Of a stretch of 64,000 nucleotides of DNA, positions 24,124 to 36,149 are shown one piece after another. Below the pieces are notes generated by a model. That model ran no database searches, was not told the origin of the DNA, and worked only from the letters and a program-made list of their open reading frames with translations. Position 1 is the stretch's first letter; each line of letters begins with the position of its first letter. The stretch comes from Cyrtodaria siliqua (lineage: Eukaryota > Mollusca > Bivalvia > Adapedonta > Hiatellidae). The stretch spans positions 19,468 to 83,467 of the forward strand of contig JAWPHD010011485.1 in NCBI GenBank assembly GCA_037043455.1, written 5' to 3'. Position numbers and translations under genes: made by a program.

Positions 24124-24424
24124 TTAAGGTTGGTGCTTAGTAAGAATTTGTCCATTGAGATGGTAACTAAAAAAGTGTATGACTCATGGTCTAATAAGGG
24201 AATAATTGATTTACTCACGACATAGGAATGAACAATTAGTGTGTTAGTGATCTAATACGGGAAATTTGGAGTCAGTAAATTTTCTGACACCGTAAAACCC
24301 GCATTAGGTCACTCACTCACTGTGTAACGAATATCTCAAAAATAAATGGAGCAGCCTGTTGCTAGCACGCCAAATAGAATGTTTGTGTAATTTCGCACTA
24401 CTGATTTTGCCTCATATTTCCAAG

Positions 24425-24600
24425 ACGGTAGCCCTATTGTCAACCCTTTTGTGTTTGTGATGTCTTTTGTATTTGTTATTACTTTTGCCTTCTTGTTTGT
24501 CTGTTTGCGTGTTTGTTTCTGTGTTTTGTGGTTGACTGTCCTCCTTGAATGCTACTTTCTATGTCGGATCTTTTAATATTTCTTTCAATAAAAGTGGTAT
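24425..24600 (+). mobile_element. Tail-only fragment of the RT element
   Basis: 'ggtagccctattgtcaaccc', 'ttgccttcttgtttgtctgtt' (split by one base in places) and 'gttgactgtcctccttgaat' match the family tail seen at 19746, 38060 and 44990. Confidence 0.7.
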
Positions 24601-24676
24601 AAAGCTTTACTAATGCTAGGAAGTTGATCGTTGCATATAATACAAAATATTTTGTTATTCCACATGACTGATGTTG

Positions 24677-24726
24677 ACCAAACCTATGTTACCTATAGCT
24701 TTATATATAGGTTACATAGGTTTGGT
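24677..24726. repeat. Inverted repeat, 21-bp arms
   Basis: Arms 24677-24697 and 24706-24726 ('accaaacctatg...' and '...cataggtttggt') pair with one mismatch around an 8-nt loop. They would form a stable hairpin. No associated gene is recognised. Confidence 0.85.
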
Positions 24727-24739
24727 GATAGTTTTAATA

Positions 24740-25920
24740 TATCACAAGGGGTAAACGGTGTACTTGCGATTCGGCTTCCGTCAGACGAGTGTGCACTTTA
24801 TTTAGCTTCCAGTCTATCTGTACGCGATTTCCCTTCCAGCGATGATCTACGATAAGAAATAATGACAGAAGCTACAATAAATGCTGCTTTCTTTTTTTCT
24901 TCATATTTCAAATACCTCTTCTGTGGTGTTCTTAAGAGGTGTTTGTTATACCATAAAAAATAGATATAGTGTCCTATAGAATCAAATTGGATTTAAAATA
25001 TTCTCTTTAAACATGTGTTATTAATGCCAGACCGATGCCTTTCGAGGTTTTGCCTATTTTGGCCAACTGGGGGAAAAAACTAATTTCGATCTACATTATT
25101 TCTTCATTTATGCCATTCTTTGGAAAATGAAAAATACCATATCTGTAAAATAGATCTATTCATGCTTAAAGTTTGTCAATGTACGGTTTCCGAGAGTAAG
25201 TTACACGGCTTTGGGGATTTTATATTTCATGAGTCAACAGCTTCCAAAGTTGTATAACACCTAATCGTGACTGAAAATTTAGTATTTCTTATGTAAATGT
25301 GTAAATTTTTGTTTGCACGTAGGATAAATCAGTGTTTGGAGAGTCTATACGGAAGTTTCACCATATGTCCGTATAAGAAGAAAAAATGAATGTCAAATTT
25401 GTATATGTATAAAAGCAGGTTTAATGTCAAAATAATATTGATTAATAAATCGAGACGCACATTATAATGTTTGATACACATTTCAAGATAGTATTGTGTC
25501 GCTTTAACATAATTCAAGTAATTATCAAGGTGTTTAATGGCAATAATGGCGTGTGCATGCACGTTAAAAACAATCCACTCAGATCCTATATGGTAACCTG
25601 TCGACAATTTTCTTGTCCATGTATAAGATTTATGGATATTGCGGTTGTGAATTGATTATTATTTTTAAAGAACATTGGCAGGTGTTTTAAAGGCCGAGAT
25701 GGTTTTGCCTTTGCAATATTTAAGATAGGCGATTACACCGGAGGGGCTGAATGTGCTAGTTTTTTAATATGCCGGTCATCCTATTTATGTACTAGCTTCC
25801 TACCGCATATATGTTTCTTCATAAAATCTGGAAATCATAACAACACATATAATTTGGCGTGATATATTAATTTTAGCAACCATGAGCCGGCCGAGATTCT
25901 GCTACTGCAAAAGTGGCTTT
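24740..25920. other. No gene seen
   Basis: AT-rich DNA with chance open frames on both strands at 25329-25655. No domain, signal peptide or splice-supported exon was recognised. Confidence 0.5.
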
Positions 25921-25925
25921 GATGA

Positions 25926-26490
25926 GTAAGTGAGTGAGTGAAAGAGTGAGTGAATGAGTGAGTGAATGAGTGAAAGAGTGAGTGAGTGAATGAGTGAGTG
26001 AGTGAGTGAGTGAGTGAGTGAGTGAGTGAGTGAGTGAGTGAGTGAGTGAGTGAGTGAGTGAGTGAGTGAGTGAGTGAGTGGGTGGGTGAGTGAGTGAGTG
26101 AGTGAGTGAGTGAGTGAGTGAGTGAGTGAGTGAGTGAGTGAGTGAGTGAGTGAGTGAGTGAGTGAGTGAGTGAGTGAGTGAGTGAGTGAGTGAGTGAGTG
26201 AGTGAGTGAGTGAGTGAGTGAGTGAGTGAGTGAGTGAGTGAGTGAGTGAGTGAGTGAGTGAGTGAGTGAGTGAGTGAGTGAGTGAGTGAGTGAGTGAGTG
26301 AGTGAGTGAGTGAGTGAGTGAGTGAGTGAGTGAGTGAGTGAGTGAGTGAGTGAGTGAGTGAGTGAGTGAGTGAGTGAGTGAGTGAGTGAGTGAGTGAGTG
26401 AGTGAGTGAGTGAGTGAGTGAGTGAGTGAGTGAGTGAGTGAGTGAGTGAGTGAGTGAGTGAGTGAGTGAGTGAGTGAGTGAGTGAGTGAG
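25926..26490. repeat. (GTGA)n tetranucleotide array, ~565 bp
   Basis: About 140 copies of GTGA occur with few interruptions: variant units ('gaatga', 'gaaaga') cluster at the 25926-26000 edge, and one 'ggtgggtg' lies near 26080. Because the unit is four bases, all minus-strand frames stay open as Thr-His-Ser-Leu repeats. These are not genes. Confidence 0.97.
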
Positions 26491-27650
26491 ACAAATATTA
26501 TGAATACACAAATACGAGAAATGGACGAATGAAAGAATGTAAACAAATGCTGCACAATAACATAAATAAGATAAATATATAAGATGGACGTATGGATGAC
26601 AGAACGAATTACGAATGTAACAAATAAACTAGACTGGTCATGAATGTTTTAACCAATTTCTCTTTTAACTATTAAATAATTATTTCCTAAGCGCTGAAAG
26701 ACGCAGATATCTCCACTTATGTTTATGCAGATTATTAATTTTGCATGACAATAAATTATATTTCTTTCTTTTCATAATTTATAGACTGATACCATTCTAC
26801 AAATAACCTACCTTTGTTTAAAACAACTACACACAATTAAAACTGGAACCACTAGTGTTAAAAATATTAACTCAATTATACAAATTAAAAATGATTGAGG
26901 ATTTTATTGAATGAGTTGGGGTTAAATTCGTATGATGTTAGGCTTTGTTGAACATAATATAAGTTTATCGAAAAAGTTTACTAAAAAACAAGAAACGTAA
27001 AAGTCCATGAAAACCAGGATTTTCTGAAGCTACCTATAAAGTTTCGTTCCAATAGTTCTGCCCACAACACAACGAGTGTCGCTTCAATATCTCCTCTTAA
27101 AGGTATTTTAGGTTTTCCATGCGCAGCTTCTTTGGGCGACTTCTCTTCTAAAACTAATTGATGGATTTTCCTACAAATTTTCAGGAATGGTGCTTTTTAT
27201 GTCTAGTTGTATTTTTTTTTTTTTTTTTTTTTGGAATTTATTTTTTGACTTTTTTTTTTGACCTTTTGTTTATTTTTATTTATTTTTTTGACTTTTTTAT
27301 TATCTTTATTTAAAGAAAGGCCTATTATTAGATACATAAAATAGGAAAAATATAGCATTTTGTAAAAATTCCAAAAAAATTAAAAAATTTAAGCATAATG
27401 GTACGGTTCCAAAAACCAATATTAAATCTCAATATGCATGGTGACCTATAAATTTAATTGCATATATTGTCTAAATATATGTTGAAATAAGTGCCTAGGA
27501 AGTTAAAATTTTAACAATCATGGTGACCTACAATTATTTTTGCCTTTTCTGTCTATATATATAACAGACTTACTGTACAAAAAGTTTAAAGAAAATCTGT
27601 TATGCAGAAAAAAATAGAGAAAATGTCTTTAACTGAAGTAATTTTCCGAA
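26491..27650. other. No gene seen; T-rich tract
   Basis: A run of 20 or more T near 27210-27232 and further T-runs to 27300 lie in otherwise unremarkable AT-rich sequence. Confidence 0.55.
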
Positions 27651-27739
27651 AACCATTTTTGTCTCGCCCAAATGTGAGTAGCGAGGCTTAGCACTCACAT
27701 TTCCGGTGGCGGGGACCACTTTTTCAATTAAATATTTCA

Positions 27740-28880
27740 CAAAAAATACAGCTCTAATCTTTCTGAAACCTTTTGCAGATGCTTTGTTTGGTCAAGGGAT
27801 ATCATTTAACGGCAAAATTACCAATGTCAAGATCATATTTTTCCACAAACGTATCTTTGGTTAGGTAACTGAAGCATTGTTAAGTAGCGTAACCTCATTT
27901 AAATGTTAATGATTGCCTACTTTTCTTTGTTTGTTACTTGAAAATATGTATTGTTGGCATTGGTAGACATCGTTTAATGGCCAAATTAGCAAAGTCAATG
28001 TCACATTATATATATTTTTTAAACTAGCTAATTCTATACCTGGTGTAAGCGATTTGCTTCTTAGGTACGTATTGCTCGTCTTCCAGGGAACAACCAGTAC
28101 TAAGCAATGCAGATAAAGTGTCTTGCTCAGGGACACAATACATGTGGGAATGGCGTGGATCGAACCCAAGACTTTTGGAACATGGATCCAACGCTCTACC
28201 AATTGACACAGCGCTCCACTACTAATTATGCATTATTTTCCCAAAACTTAATATTGTTTAGGTAACGTAACCTTGGTTAGGTAACTTAATATCTTTGGTG
28301 GAATTCACTTAACGACAACATTATCAAGGTCAAGTTCATATTTTGAATTATTTTCCCAAAACCTGACCGTAGTTAGGTAATCCAATCTCGTTATCTTTTA
28401 CTGATTGATTCACTTTCTTTGTTTTATACTTACTTCCTCATTTGTATTGTTGGCATACTTGGACATTACTTAATGCCAAAATTATGAAAGTCAAGGTCAT
28501 CTTAGCATTGGTGAGGTAACCTCAGTTAACTTTTTCTGATTGCCTTACTTTCTGTGTTTGATAGTTGGTCATATTTATTATTGGCATTAGTGGACATCAC
28601 TTAACGCCAAAATTACCAAGGTCAATGTCATATTTTGAATTATTTTTCAAAACTGTAACCTTAGGTAACATAGTTAGGTAACTTAACCTTGGTTAGATAA
28701 TTTAACTTCGGTTAACTTTTTCTCTGTTGGATTTTTATTAATATTTTTGTTGGCATCTGTGAACATTATTTAACTCCAAAATTAGGAACGTTTTCAAAAA
28801 CGTAACATTAGGTAACTTATTTAGGTAACGTAACCTTGGTTAGGTAATTTAACTTCGGTTAACTTTTTCTGACTTGACAT
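27740..28880. repeat. Diverged ~190-bp tandem repeat
   Basis: Units share 'gccaaaattaccaaggtcaa', 'tattttgaattatttt', 'ggttaggtaac' and 'gttggcatt.gtggacat'. A SINE-like element interrupts one unit at 28020-28217. Non-coding. Confidence 0.75.
28020..28217 (-). mobile_element. tRNA-derived SINE-like element
   Basis: On the minus strand the head reads 'ggagcgctgtgtcaattggt' followed by 'agagcg', an A-box-like segment, then 'gggttcgatccacgcc', a B-box-like segment, spaced as in a tRNA. A body follows with 'ctgagcaagacactttatct', a block typical of metazoan SINE tails. The tRNA portion cannot fold as a full functional tRNA as read, so this is a SINE rather than a tRNA gene. Confidence 0.65.
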
Positions 28881-28894
28881 TCTCTGTTGGATTC

Positions 28895-29125
28895 TTAAGT
28901 GTGAGATTTGGTGTACCCTAGAACCTGGTTTAAACCCACATCGGTATTTTTCGCCACTGACCGTTCCAATGCGGTAGCCCTATTGTCAATCCATTTGTGT
29001 TTGTGATGTCTTATTTAGCCCTTTTATTCATCTTTAAATTTTTATTTGCTTATGTGTGTGTTTGTGGTTGACTCTCGTCCTTGAATGCTGCTTTTCCTGT
29101 TCGATTTGTATATCTATATCCCCGT
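28895..29125 (+). mobile_element. Tail-only fragment of the RT element
   Basis: 'gagatttggtgtaccctaga', 'ccactgaccgttccaatgcg' and 'cttgaatgctgcttttcctg' match the family 3' tail. Confidence 0.7.
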
Positions 29126-29264
29126 CATGATCTATTCTCTAACCAAAAGGCAGCATTAATAGACAACATAAGTAAATCACAAAGAGGCAATAATCATGCT
29201 TGTCATAATATGTAGAATTATGCAAATGCAATCCAGACTTAACACTTTCTACTATTTATACTGA

Positions 29265-29600
29265 TACAAGGGGTTGGGCCCGTTGAATATAGCACGGTGG
29301 ATTTGAAATTAGGACGACCCAGTTTCAAAACTCACCGGCCGACATGCTATTCGTCATAGAGTTTGTTCTTAGGCAAAACACTATGCCGTAGCCTCGTCCG
29401 TCGGATGGGGGTGCAAGCCGGGCAGTCCGTGTATCGGAAGTTTACACTTCGAGCACGTTAAAGAACCATTGGAATCTGTTTATTAATAAAAGTAGGGCAG
29501 GTCCCAGGACTCGTATGTATCCTACCCTTCTCTCGGGTGGTGGCTCTAAATACCCTATACTGTGTTAATGAGCTGTTAAACAACAATGAATTAATATTGT
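29265..29600 (+). mobile_element. SINE-like element
   Basis: A tRNA-like head ('tagcacggtgga' then 'cagtttcaaaactcaccgg') is followed by a body with 'taggcaaaacacta', 'tcggatggggg' and 'gagcacgttaaagaacca'. The last block is a conserved segment seen in several invertebrate SINE families. Boundaries are approximate. Confidence 0.5.
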
Positions 29601-29884
29601 TATAAAATTGCTTTCAAATAAAACACATGTGTATCATATATAGTATATGTATATCCGTTATACAAACTGTCATTTTTATTTTCAGAGTCTCTGAAGACCT
29701 GAGATGCTGAAGTCACTGAATATATGAGTGGATTTCAATTAAACATTGTCTAGTCACATATTAATGTGTATAACATTAACAACTGAATTAAATGGATTTA
29801 TCATTGAATTATAAATAAGAATATATTTATACTCAGAGTGTAAATTACTAGAAAATTACTACAAACACGTTAACAGACAAAGGA

Positions 29885-31860
29885 GAAGGCAAAAGTAATA
29901 AACAATGTTAACGACATCACAAACACAAAATGGTTGACAATAGGGCTACCGCCTTGGAACGGTGGTCATGGGCAACAAAGGCCACTGGGGGTTTAAACCG
30001 GTTCTAGGTGCACAAAACCTCACACTTACCCTACTGTCATCCCATTAAAACAGGATAGTGTAAATAAAGAAATCCCCGCCATGATCTAATCTCTTACCAA
30101 CTAGGCAGCATCGATAGGCAATATAAGTAAAACACAAATATGCTTGTGTAAATATAATACAAAAAAACAATAGCCTAGAAAGCCACAATGAAGGTACTCA
30201 ATGACTTGGCAGAAGCCAGAGCAACAAGAGAATAAACCATTAAGGGCGCGACAGGAAAGATCATAGACAAACATCAAACGCCACCGTCCCAATGGGCTTT
30301 AGGTAGACGTCATCATAGGGTCCACAGCCTGTCCGATCATCGTACAGTTAAAGAGGAAAGCATATTGGCGAACTGTAAAAGGGTCCACCACCAAGCATGC
30401 AGTACGTTGCAATATGATGGGGTCATGACCTCTTTTGATAAACTGTTTAACAAGTGTAACAAAGATAGTTTGAAAGTGATCATGACCAAGAATCTTACGA
30501 AGTTTATATATCAAATCACCATAGAAGTCAGGTTGTGATAGTCCTTGTCGCAGAAGAGTCCCTACATTACTTTTATATTTGGAAAGAAGATCAGGTTTAC
30601 GATAATAAAGGTATTTTAGGTTTTCCATGCGCATTTCAAAGGTTTTACGAAGTTTATGGTAACGGTAACCCTGATTGAGTAGCTTTTTAGTTATACAAAG
30701 ACTACGAATATTAAAGTTTTCATTTCGACTACTAGCTCTTGAAAAACGAATAAGTTGAGACACAAACACCCTATAAGAAGTTTCTCGGGGAACATCCCAA
30801 TCCAAGTGGGGGTAATTAACAATGTCAAAATTAAAATCATCTCTCTTGTCATAGATTTTGCTAATTATTTCACAATGTTCAATCGAGAGATCTAAATCAA
30901 GAAATGAAGCGTTATTATCTGCAGATATATTAGATTTATTAAGCTGAAGTTCTTTAGGATAAAAATAATCAACTATAGTTGGAAAGAAAGAGTTGTCAAT
31001 GTTCAGTATGTCATCCAGATACCGAGAGGTGTCATTAAAAGCTTCAATGAAATCTGCCTGGGTATCTGGTGAAAGACTCAACATGAAATTCCTTTCATAG
31101 AAAAATAAAAACAAATCTGCGACAAGTGGTGCACAGTTCGTTCCCATAGGGATACCAATAATTTATCTATAAACGCTTTATCTATAAACGGTGATACCAT
31201 ACCTGACGAAACTATTATCTAATAGGAAGATGAGTGCTTCACAAACTTCATAGCAAGTCCACATAGTATAATTGTCTAAACTGCCGTTAGGAAAAAACGC
31301 TTTAATATTATTACATGCCAAACATGTAGTATGTTCTCCACCGAATGTTTTTTGAATAAGAGAAATTAGCTTGTCTTTAATAAGGTGATGTGTTAAGGTT
31401 GTATATAGTGCAGAGAAGTCATAAGTACTTATTGATGAAACTTGACCTTTATTGAAACTTTTATCAAGAACGTATCCTGAATTTTTTATAGACCAAAATA
31501 AATTAATCCATGATTTTTCATAAGTTTTATCACAATATAGTTTAACGTGATCTTTAACGGCAGTAAGACAAGAAGTTTGGAGATTTGTGTTGTGGTGCAG
31601 GCACTATAATTAGAAATAAAGCGAGCCTTATACGGACTTTTATGTCATTTAGGAATCCAGTACATAGTAGGCAGTTTATTTTGCTTATATTCAGTTCAAG
31701 TACAATATGTTGACAAACTATTGTGTCTTGAGAGAAAAAAGTCATTTGGACCGCCAAATTCCGACTTTTAAAGGATTTCCCAAATATCATATCAAAATGC
31801 ATGACTGTTGACAGAGTCGATGACGACGTTAACTCGACAGGTCCATGGTAATTATGTCTT
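29885..31860 (-). pseudogene. Reverse transcriptase element, decayed
   Basis: This is the longest copy of the family. Reading on the minus strand from 31860: a WIPK...HKSPYKARFI block with an in-frame TGA near 31650; a frameshift near 31570; then an open stretch with TYDFSALYTTLTHHLIKDKL and ACNNIKAFFPNGSLDNYTMW. Two TAA stops follow at 31178-31180 and 31163-31165, then an uninterrupted 282-codon stretch (31147-30299). That stretch begins IIGIPMGTNCAPLVADLF upstream of and across its Met, and carries the catalytic YLDD box at residues 43-46 and a YDKRDDF block. The RT palm is therefore recognisable but interrupted. The family is common in marine invertebrates. I suspect a Penelope-like or unassigned non-LTR lineage, but no GIY-YIG domain is visible. 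The 3' tail (29885-30300) is the part found repeatedly elsewhere in the window. Confidence 0.85.
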
Positions 31861-32920
31861 TTTTTAAAAGAGAAATACTAAAACGATGTATTGAACATTA
31901 TACTTTAGTAACCGACGAATTAGGCTTCAACAAACAAGTGCTTTTGTTTCCTGTAACCCCACATACCAGCCGTTTTTACCCCAATCCTTGTTACCCCTTC
32001 TACCCAAAACATAAATAAAACAGTTATTTGTGATTTATTTGTTTAGTTATCTGGAGGGCTGGTAGTAAATTAATAATGGAGCGATCAATAGCCGTTCTGG
32101 AAGCTTGTGTTCTGGATTTAAAATAAGTATAGTATAGAATATAATAATTAAAAAATGCGTATCCTACTATTTTTAGCCCGTTACTGGAAAAAAACATTCT
32201 TTTGTTTTGGCCTTATCAAAACATATTTAATAATTTAGATGTTTTTAATGATGGAAATCTATTATTTTGAAATAAATAGATTGCTTTTAGAACCACTATG
32301 GGGTCTACCAAAACAAGAAAAATGTTACTTTTACAAAACATGGGCGAATGCCGTGCCACTCTCCATTACGGTACTTGTTTTATATGTTTTCCCCAGTGAA
32401 GAAACGGATTTCGTTTCGTCTGATTTTGTCTATTAATATAAGGACACTGTTAGCAATATCTACAGTACTGTGTATACATTAATGTAGTGCATGTTTTGTA
32501 AAGCACTGGCTTAAATGTTTTCATTTGTTTGTTTCTTTTTATACTGCCGCAATCATAAAGAAATAATTAGGTTTTAACCGACAGACTATCGGTGGGGATT
32601 TCAAGCCAGTTTTGTACTCCAATTTGAAGTCCATAATACCACCGTGGGCCAAAACACCACATAGAACACCGACGTCTTTTAAAATTGGCATCTCTAAGAG
32701 TTATTACATTCTAATCTCGGATTTTTGCGCGCATTAAAGCTTCTAAAAGTCGAGGCAGCTGACAATGAAGACCCTAAAGGGGAATTGAAATGTAAATCAC
32801 GTAAAATTGTCTTCCAAAACGCGTTTAAAAAAAAATCAAAAATGACGGCCGATTCACTTTTTTTTTACGTTGTCTCAAAATGACGTACTTTCCGTTTCTA
32901 TGCTTAATATAAATATTGGA
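31861..32920. other. No gene seen
   Basis: AT-rich sequence with two short chance open frames. No repeat family member or exon was recognised. Confidence 0.5.
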
Positions 32921-35524
32921 CGGCCTTGTTTGTATTACTTAAAAATTACCCCACCAATATTTTAAAAACTCGGAGTATCTTAAATGATTTTTATTTGTTT
33001 TCTTACAATATAGTCTACTTAGAGTCATTGTACAATAGAGGAATAGTACAGTTAATATACCCATATAGTTTAGTTAAGGTTTCCCTCGAATTTGAATACT
33101 GTCAATTGTCTCTCTCTATAGGACCCTGTTATTGCCCAATGCAACATGATTGAGTGTCATGTTTATGATCGACATCCTGTTTTTTAATAGTTGACCGATT
33201 TCAATACATAAATATTCTTGGAATTTTTTTTTCTTCTAACATTTTTATTAGATATTTAGCACACACCTGTATCGGTACTTGAAACCACAAGTCACCGGTG
33301 ATGGAGTAATAATTAAGTACCTTGCACACATGATCACGGTCAACGGCACAACATCTTCATGATATATGTCATGTTGTATCCGGTTTGGTTGATTTTTACT
33401 CTTGCTATGTATACCTTAATGTCTTGAAACACAATAAATTCCCCTTTAAACAAAGATGGGAATATTCTAAATTAATTATATACGTCCTTAACAAAAGTGA
33501 TCCGGTGGTGCACGTTATTAAGACATGCCTTAGCTCAACCAGAACAATGAACCGGGTTAGCCAGACAGTTTGAATGACAAAGTTAAACTAGTATCAAGGT
33601 GATATACCTGTTTTCAACCCCTATTTGTTTGTAATGTACTTTAAGTATTTTGGGTGTAGTGCTGTGTTGCTTGATTGGGTGGCTGCAGTGGCTTTTTGCA
33701 GTGAATGCTACTCTTTCTGTTGGTGTTATCGTAGCTTTATTATAGAATAGCAGCGTCATATAGTTATATTGTAATGACAACTAAATACGTACAATATTTA
33801 ATAGATACTATAATTGTGTCAATTCCGTCATTGCATTTGCTTTGAACGTTTTTATTTATATTTTGTTTGAAGACGTATGCAATGTCTGACCATGTATGGT
33901 AATCTGCAGGTATCAACTTTGGGTAGCTTTATAAACACTGTTTATATTTATTGTTTCATAACAAATTAGTTTGTTGTTTTCTTAAACCCTCATATATATT
34001 TCAAGGAACAACAAATAAATATGTTTTAAGATATTATAAAGGCCATTACTCAGATACCTAAGCCATACATTTGATAAATTTCATACACACTTACATCTAT
34101 ATGACAGCCATACGTTCCTACCAAAAGCAGGTCAATATGTCTGAGAAGCTAAGAATAGTGTATATCTGATCCGATCGCTGCTCTAAATTTACGCACGGAG
34201 TAGTGAAAAGATATTTTAAAAAATCCGGAAAGACGAGTGTGTAATCATATTCCGGCTTTATAAATATATATCTTTTTCTCGCTATCCTTTCTTGATTCTG
34301 TGAGTTTTCGTGGATAAAACAAACAATTTAAATATAATACTACCTCGTGCGGTCAGTTGACGTTATTTGACGGTACATAGAAGTAAAGTAATTATCAATG
34401 TTTACAAATAGAAGATCTTTTCGGACGGCACTGTGACCTTGAATGGAAATTAGCATTACATTGGTCTGTTGTCGAACGTTATTTCACAATATGGCATGTT
34501 ACATGTATCTGGTAGTCTTAGAACAATAATTGAAGTTTCAAAACAAACAAAGCAAACCACTACATTGTTTACCGTGCTACCTGAAATCAATATTTCATAT
34601 GTTTTACCATCAAATTAAGTATATTTCCTCAGATGTTAATTTAATGCATGATATTTGTTGTCAGCTTTCTTTATTGCAAATTTGAGTCATTGTGGCCAGT
34701 TTTGGATGATTTTAGCACATTTGTCTACGAACATTTTGATTGAGCCTCGAACTCATTTATACTATAATTGTAAGATATACATAAAATGTTCTAACATGTT
34801 ATTTATTTAAGTCAACTGGGGAGATAAGGATGTGGTGGGGAATGAGAAGGTGGCGGTGGCGGTGGAGCAGGCGGAGGTGGTGGTGGTGGTGGTGGAGGCT
34901 ATGGCGGTGGAGGCGGAAAAAAGCGGAACGCTGAACAAGTGGAACGGCTAAACAATAAATTACGTCGGTTGGCAGAAAGAAAATGTTTATAGACGTTTCA
35001 ATAAAACGCATTCTCTGTCCTATAAATCATTGACGAATCAATCATTATCCACCGTGTTCACGGTTTGAAAGTATAATCTTAATCAAATAGATACTGAAAT
35101 CACACTGGGATGAACCCGTGTGTTGCCCTATATATTTTTGTTTCACCATATGTCTTCTGACATACATGCAAAACCTGTTGCCGCAATTGTAAAATTACAA
35201 GTCCGGTTTTATTAAGATAATACAATATGGAAAAAGCAAAGATATATCCAAAGCTATATAACGTTTGTTGCATTAGTGACATTGATCTTTAAAATTATTT
35301 CAGGCGAATATTCGAATTGTATTAAATAAAAAAAAAATGCACGACCATTTATATCTCGTTTTAGGAAATACAACAAAAAATGACATTTGCAATGACATTG
35401 ACCTATTGATATTGGTATTGAAAAATGTTGTTACTGACTATGATTACTTAAACATGCACTGTTTGATAAGGTAAACGTTACCTCTCATGAACAGACAATA
35501 AAACCGAGTCTGCTACTTTTAGTT

Positions 35525-35642
35525 CTTGTTTCTGTTCGTTGCTTCCAAGGGATCCCTCTTTTGTTTCTGTTCATTGCTTCCAAGGGATCCTCCTTTTGTT
35601 TATGTTCGTTGCTTCCAAGGGATCCCCCTTTTGTTTCTTTCA
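35525..35642. repeat. ~36-bp tandem repeat, three copies
   Basis: 'gttgcttccaagggatcc' recurs at about 35537, 35573 and 35609, with 'cttttgtttctgttc' between copies. It forms part of the dispersed repeat also seen at 41086-41360, 45800 and 51310. Confidence 0.9.
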
Positions 35643-35917
35643 AACTTTATTTAAAGGGAATGTTACGTTTTCGGATGACGATAACAGAGAAATGTGTATC
35701 GGTCAATGAAAATACAAAACGGCAAACAAGGGATCTCTGTATTTATGTCATGATATTGAAAAGATGCAAAACTTAAAATAAATACTTTTTAGTAACAAAC
35801 AAGTCCTATGCTCCATTAAATATTTTATCTTTATTTTAAGGCAATAAAACATTGAACACTTAGAAAGCAGGATTTAAGTACTGATTGAGAACTGATTCAA
35901 TTATTTTATATTTTCTG

Positions 35918-36124
35918 ATTCCGGCACCTCTTTATCCGGCAATGAATAACAACTATTATATCAAAGAGCGTGATAAAGCGTTTATATTGAACCAATACAT
36001 ACATCTGATATATATACAGCAGTTTGACAAAAGCAAAACGACAAAGTTACAAACGCTGAAGAGAAAATCTAATAATTTGTACAAAGCCTACTATAATTTT
36101 AAGTATCAGACTCAGATTCATTAA
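35918..36124 (+). pseudogene. 68-codon exon-like open frame, acceptor lost
   Basis: Homologous to 16148 onwards. The frame starts IPAPLYPAMNNNYYIKERDK, is rich in Lys, Tyr and Asn, and runs 68 codons to TAA at 36122-36124. The preceding splice acceptor is 'ttttctg' here where the other copy has 'ttttcag'. So this copy keeps the frame but lacks the acceptor, and the other copy keeps the acceptor but has stops. Function unknown. Confidence 0.35.
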
Positions 36125-36149
36125 AATGAGAACATGTACATCGTTTTCA

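Larger units (their letters stand above)
32935..36145 (+). pseudogene. Duplicated, broken copy of the secreted-peptide locus
   Basis: Collinear with 10970-16400. Matches include 33142-33365 with 10988-11160, 33364-33426 with 11605-11675, 33455-33600 with 12150-12350, 33785-33945 with 12490-12650, 34605-34992 with 14995-15410, and 34992-36145 with 15410-16400. The signal-peptide exon is missing (deletion near 33426-33450) and the TATA box is altered. The proline-rich exon 2a is deleted (near 33945). The acceptor of the glycine exon is destroyed: 'gtaagcag' has become 'aagtcaac'. TGA at 34843-34845 interrupts the glycine frame. The glycine-rich tail survives from 34849 to a TAG at 34990, ending KKRNAEQVERLNNKLRRLAE plus four residues, with AATAAA at 35000. 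A block at 32935-32995 is an inverted piece of the 13100 repeat. Confidence 0.75.

Noticed and set aside
25835..26555. Three long minus-strand open frames (212-219 codons)
   Set aside because: They are translations of the GTGA array; no stop can occur in this tetranucleotide on that strand.
28140..28217. Functional tRNA gene
   Set aside because: The acceptor and anticodon stems do not pair convincingly, and the SINE body follows directly.
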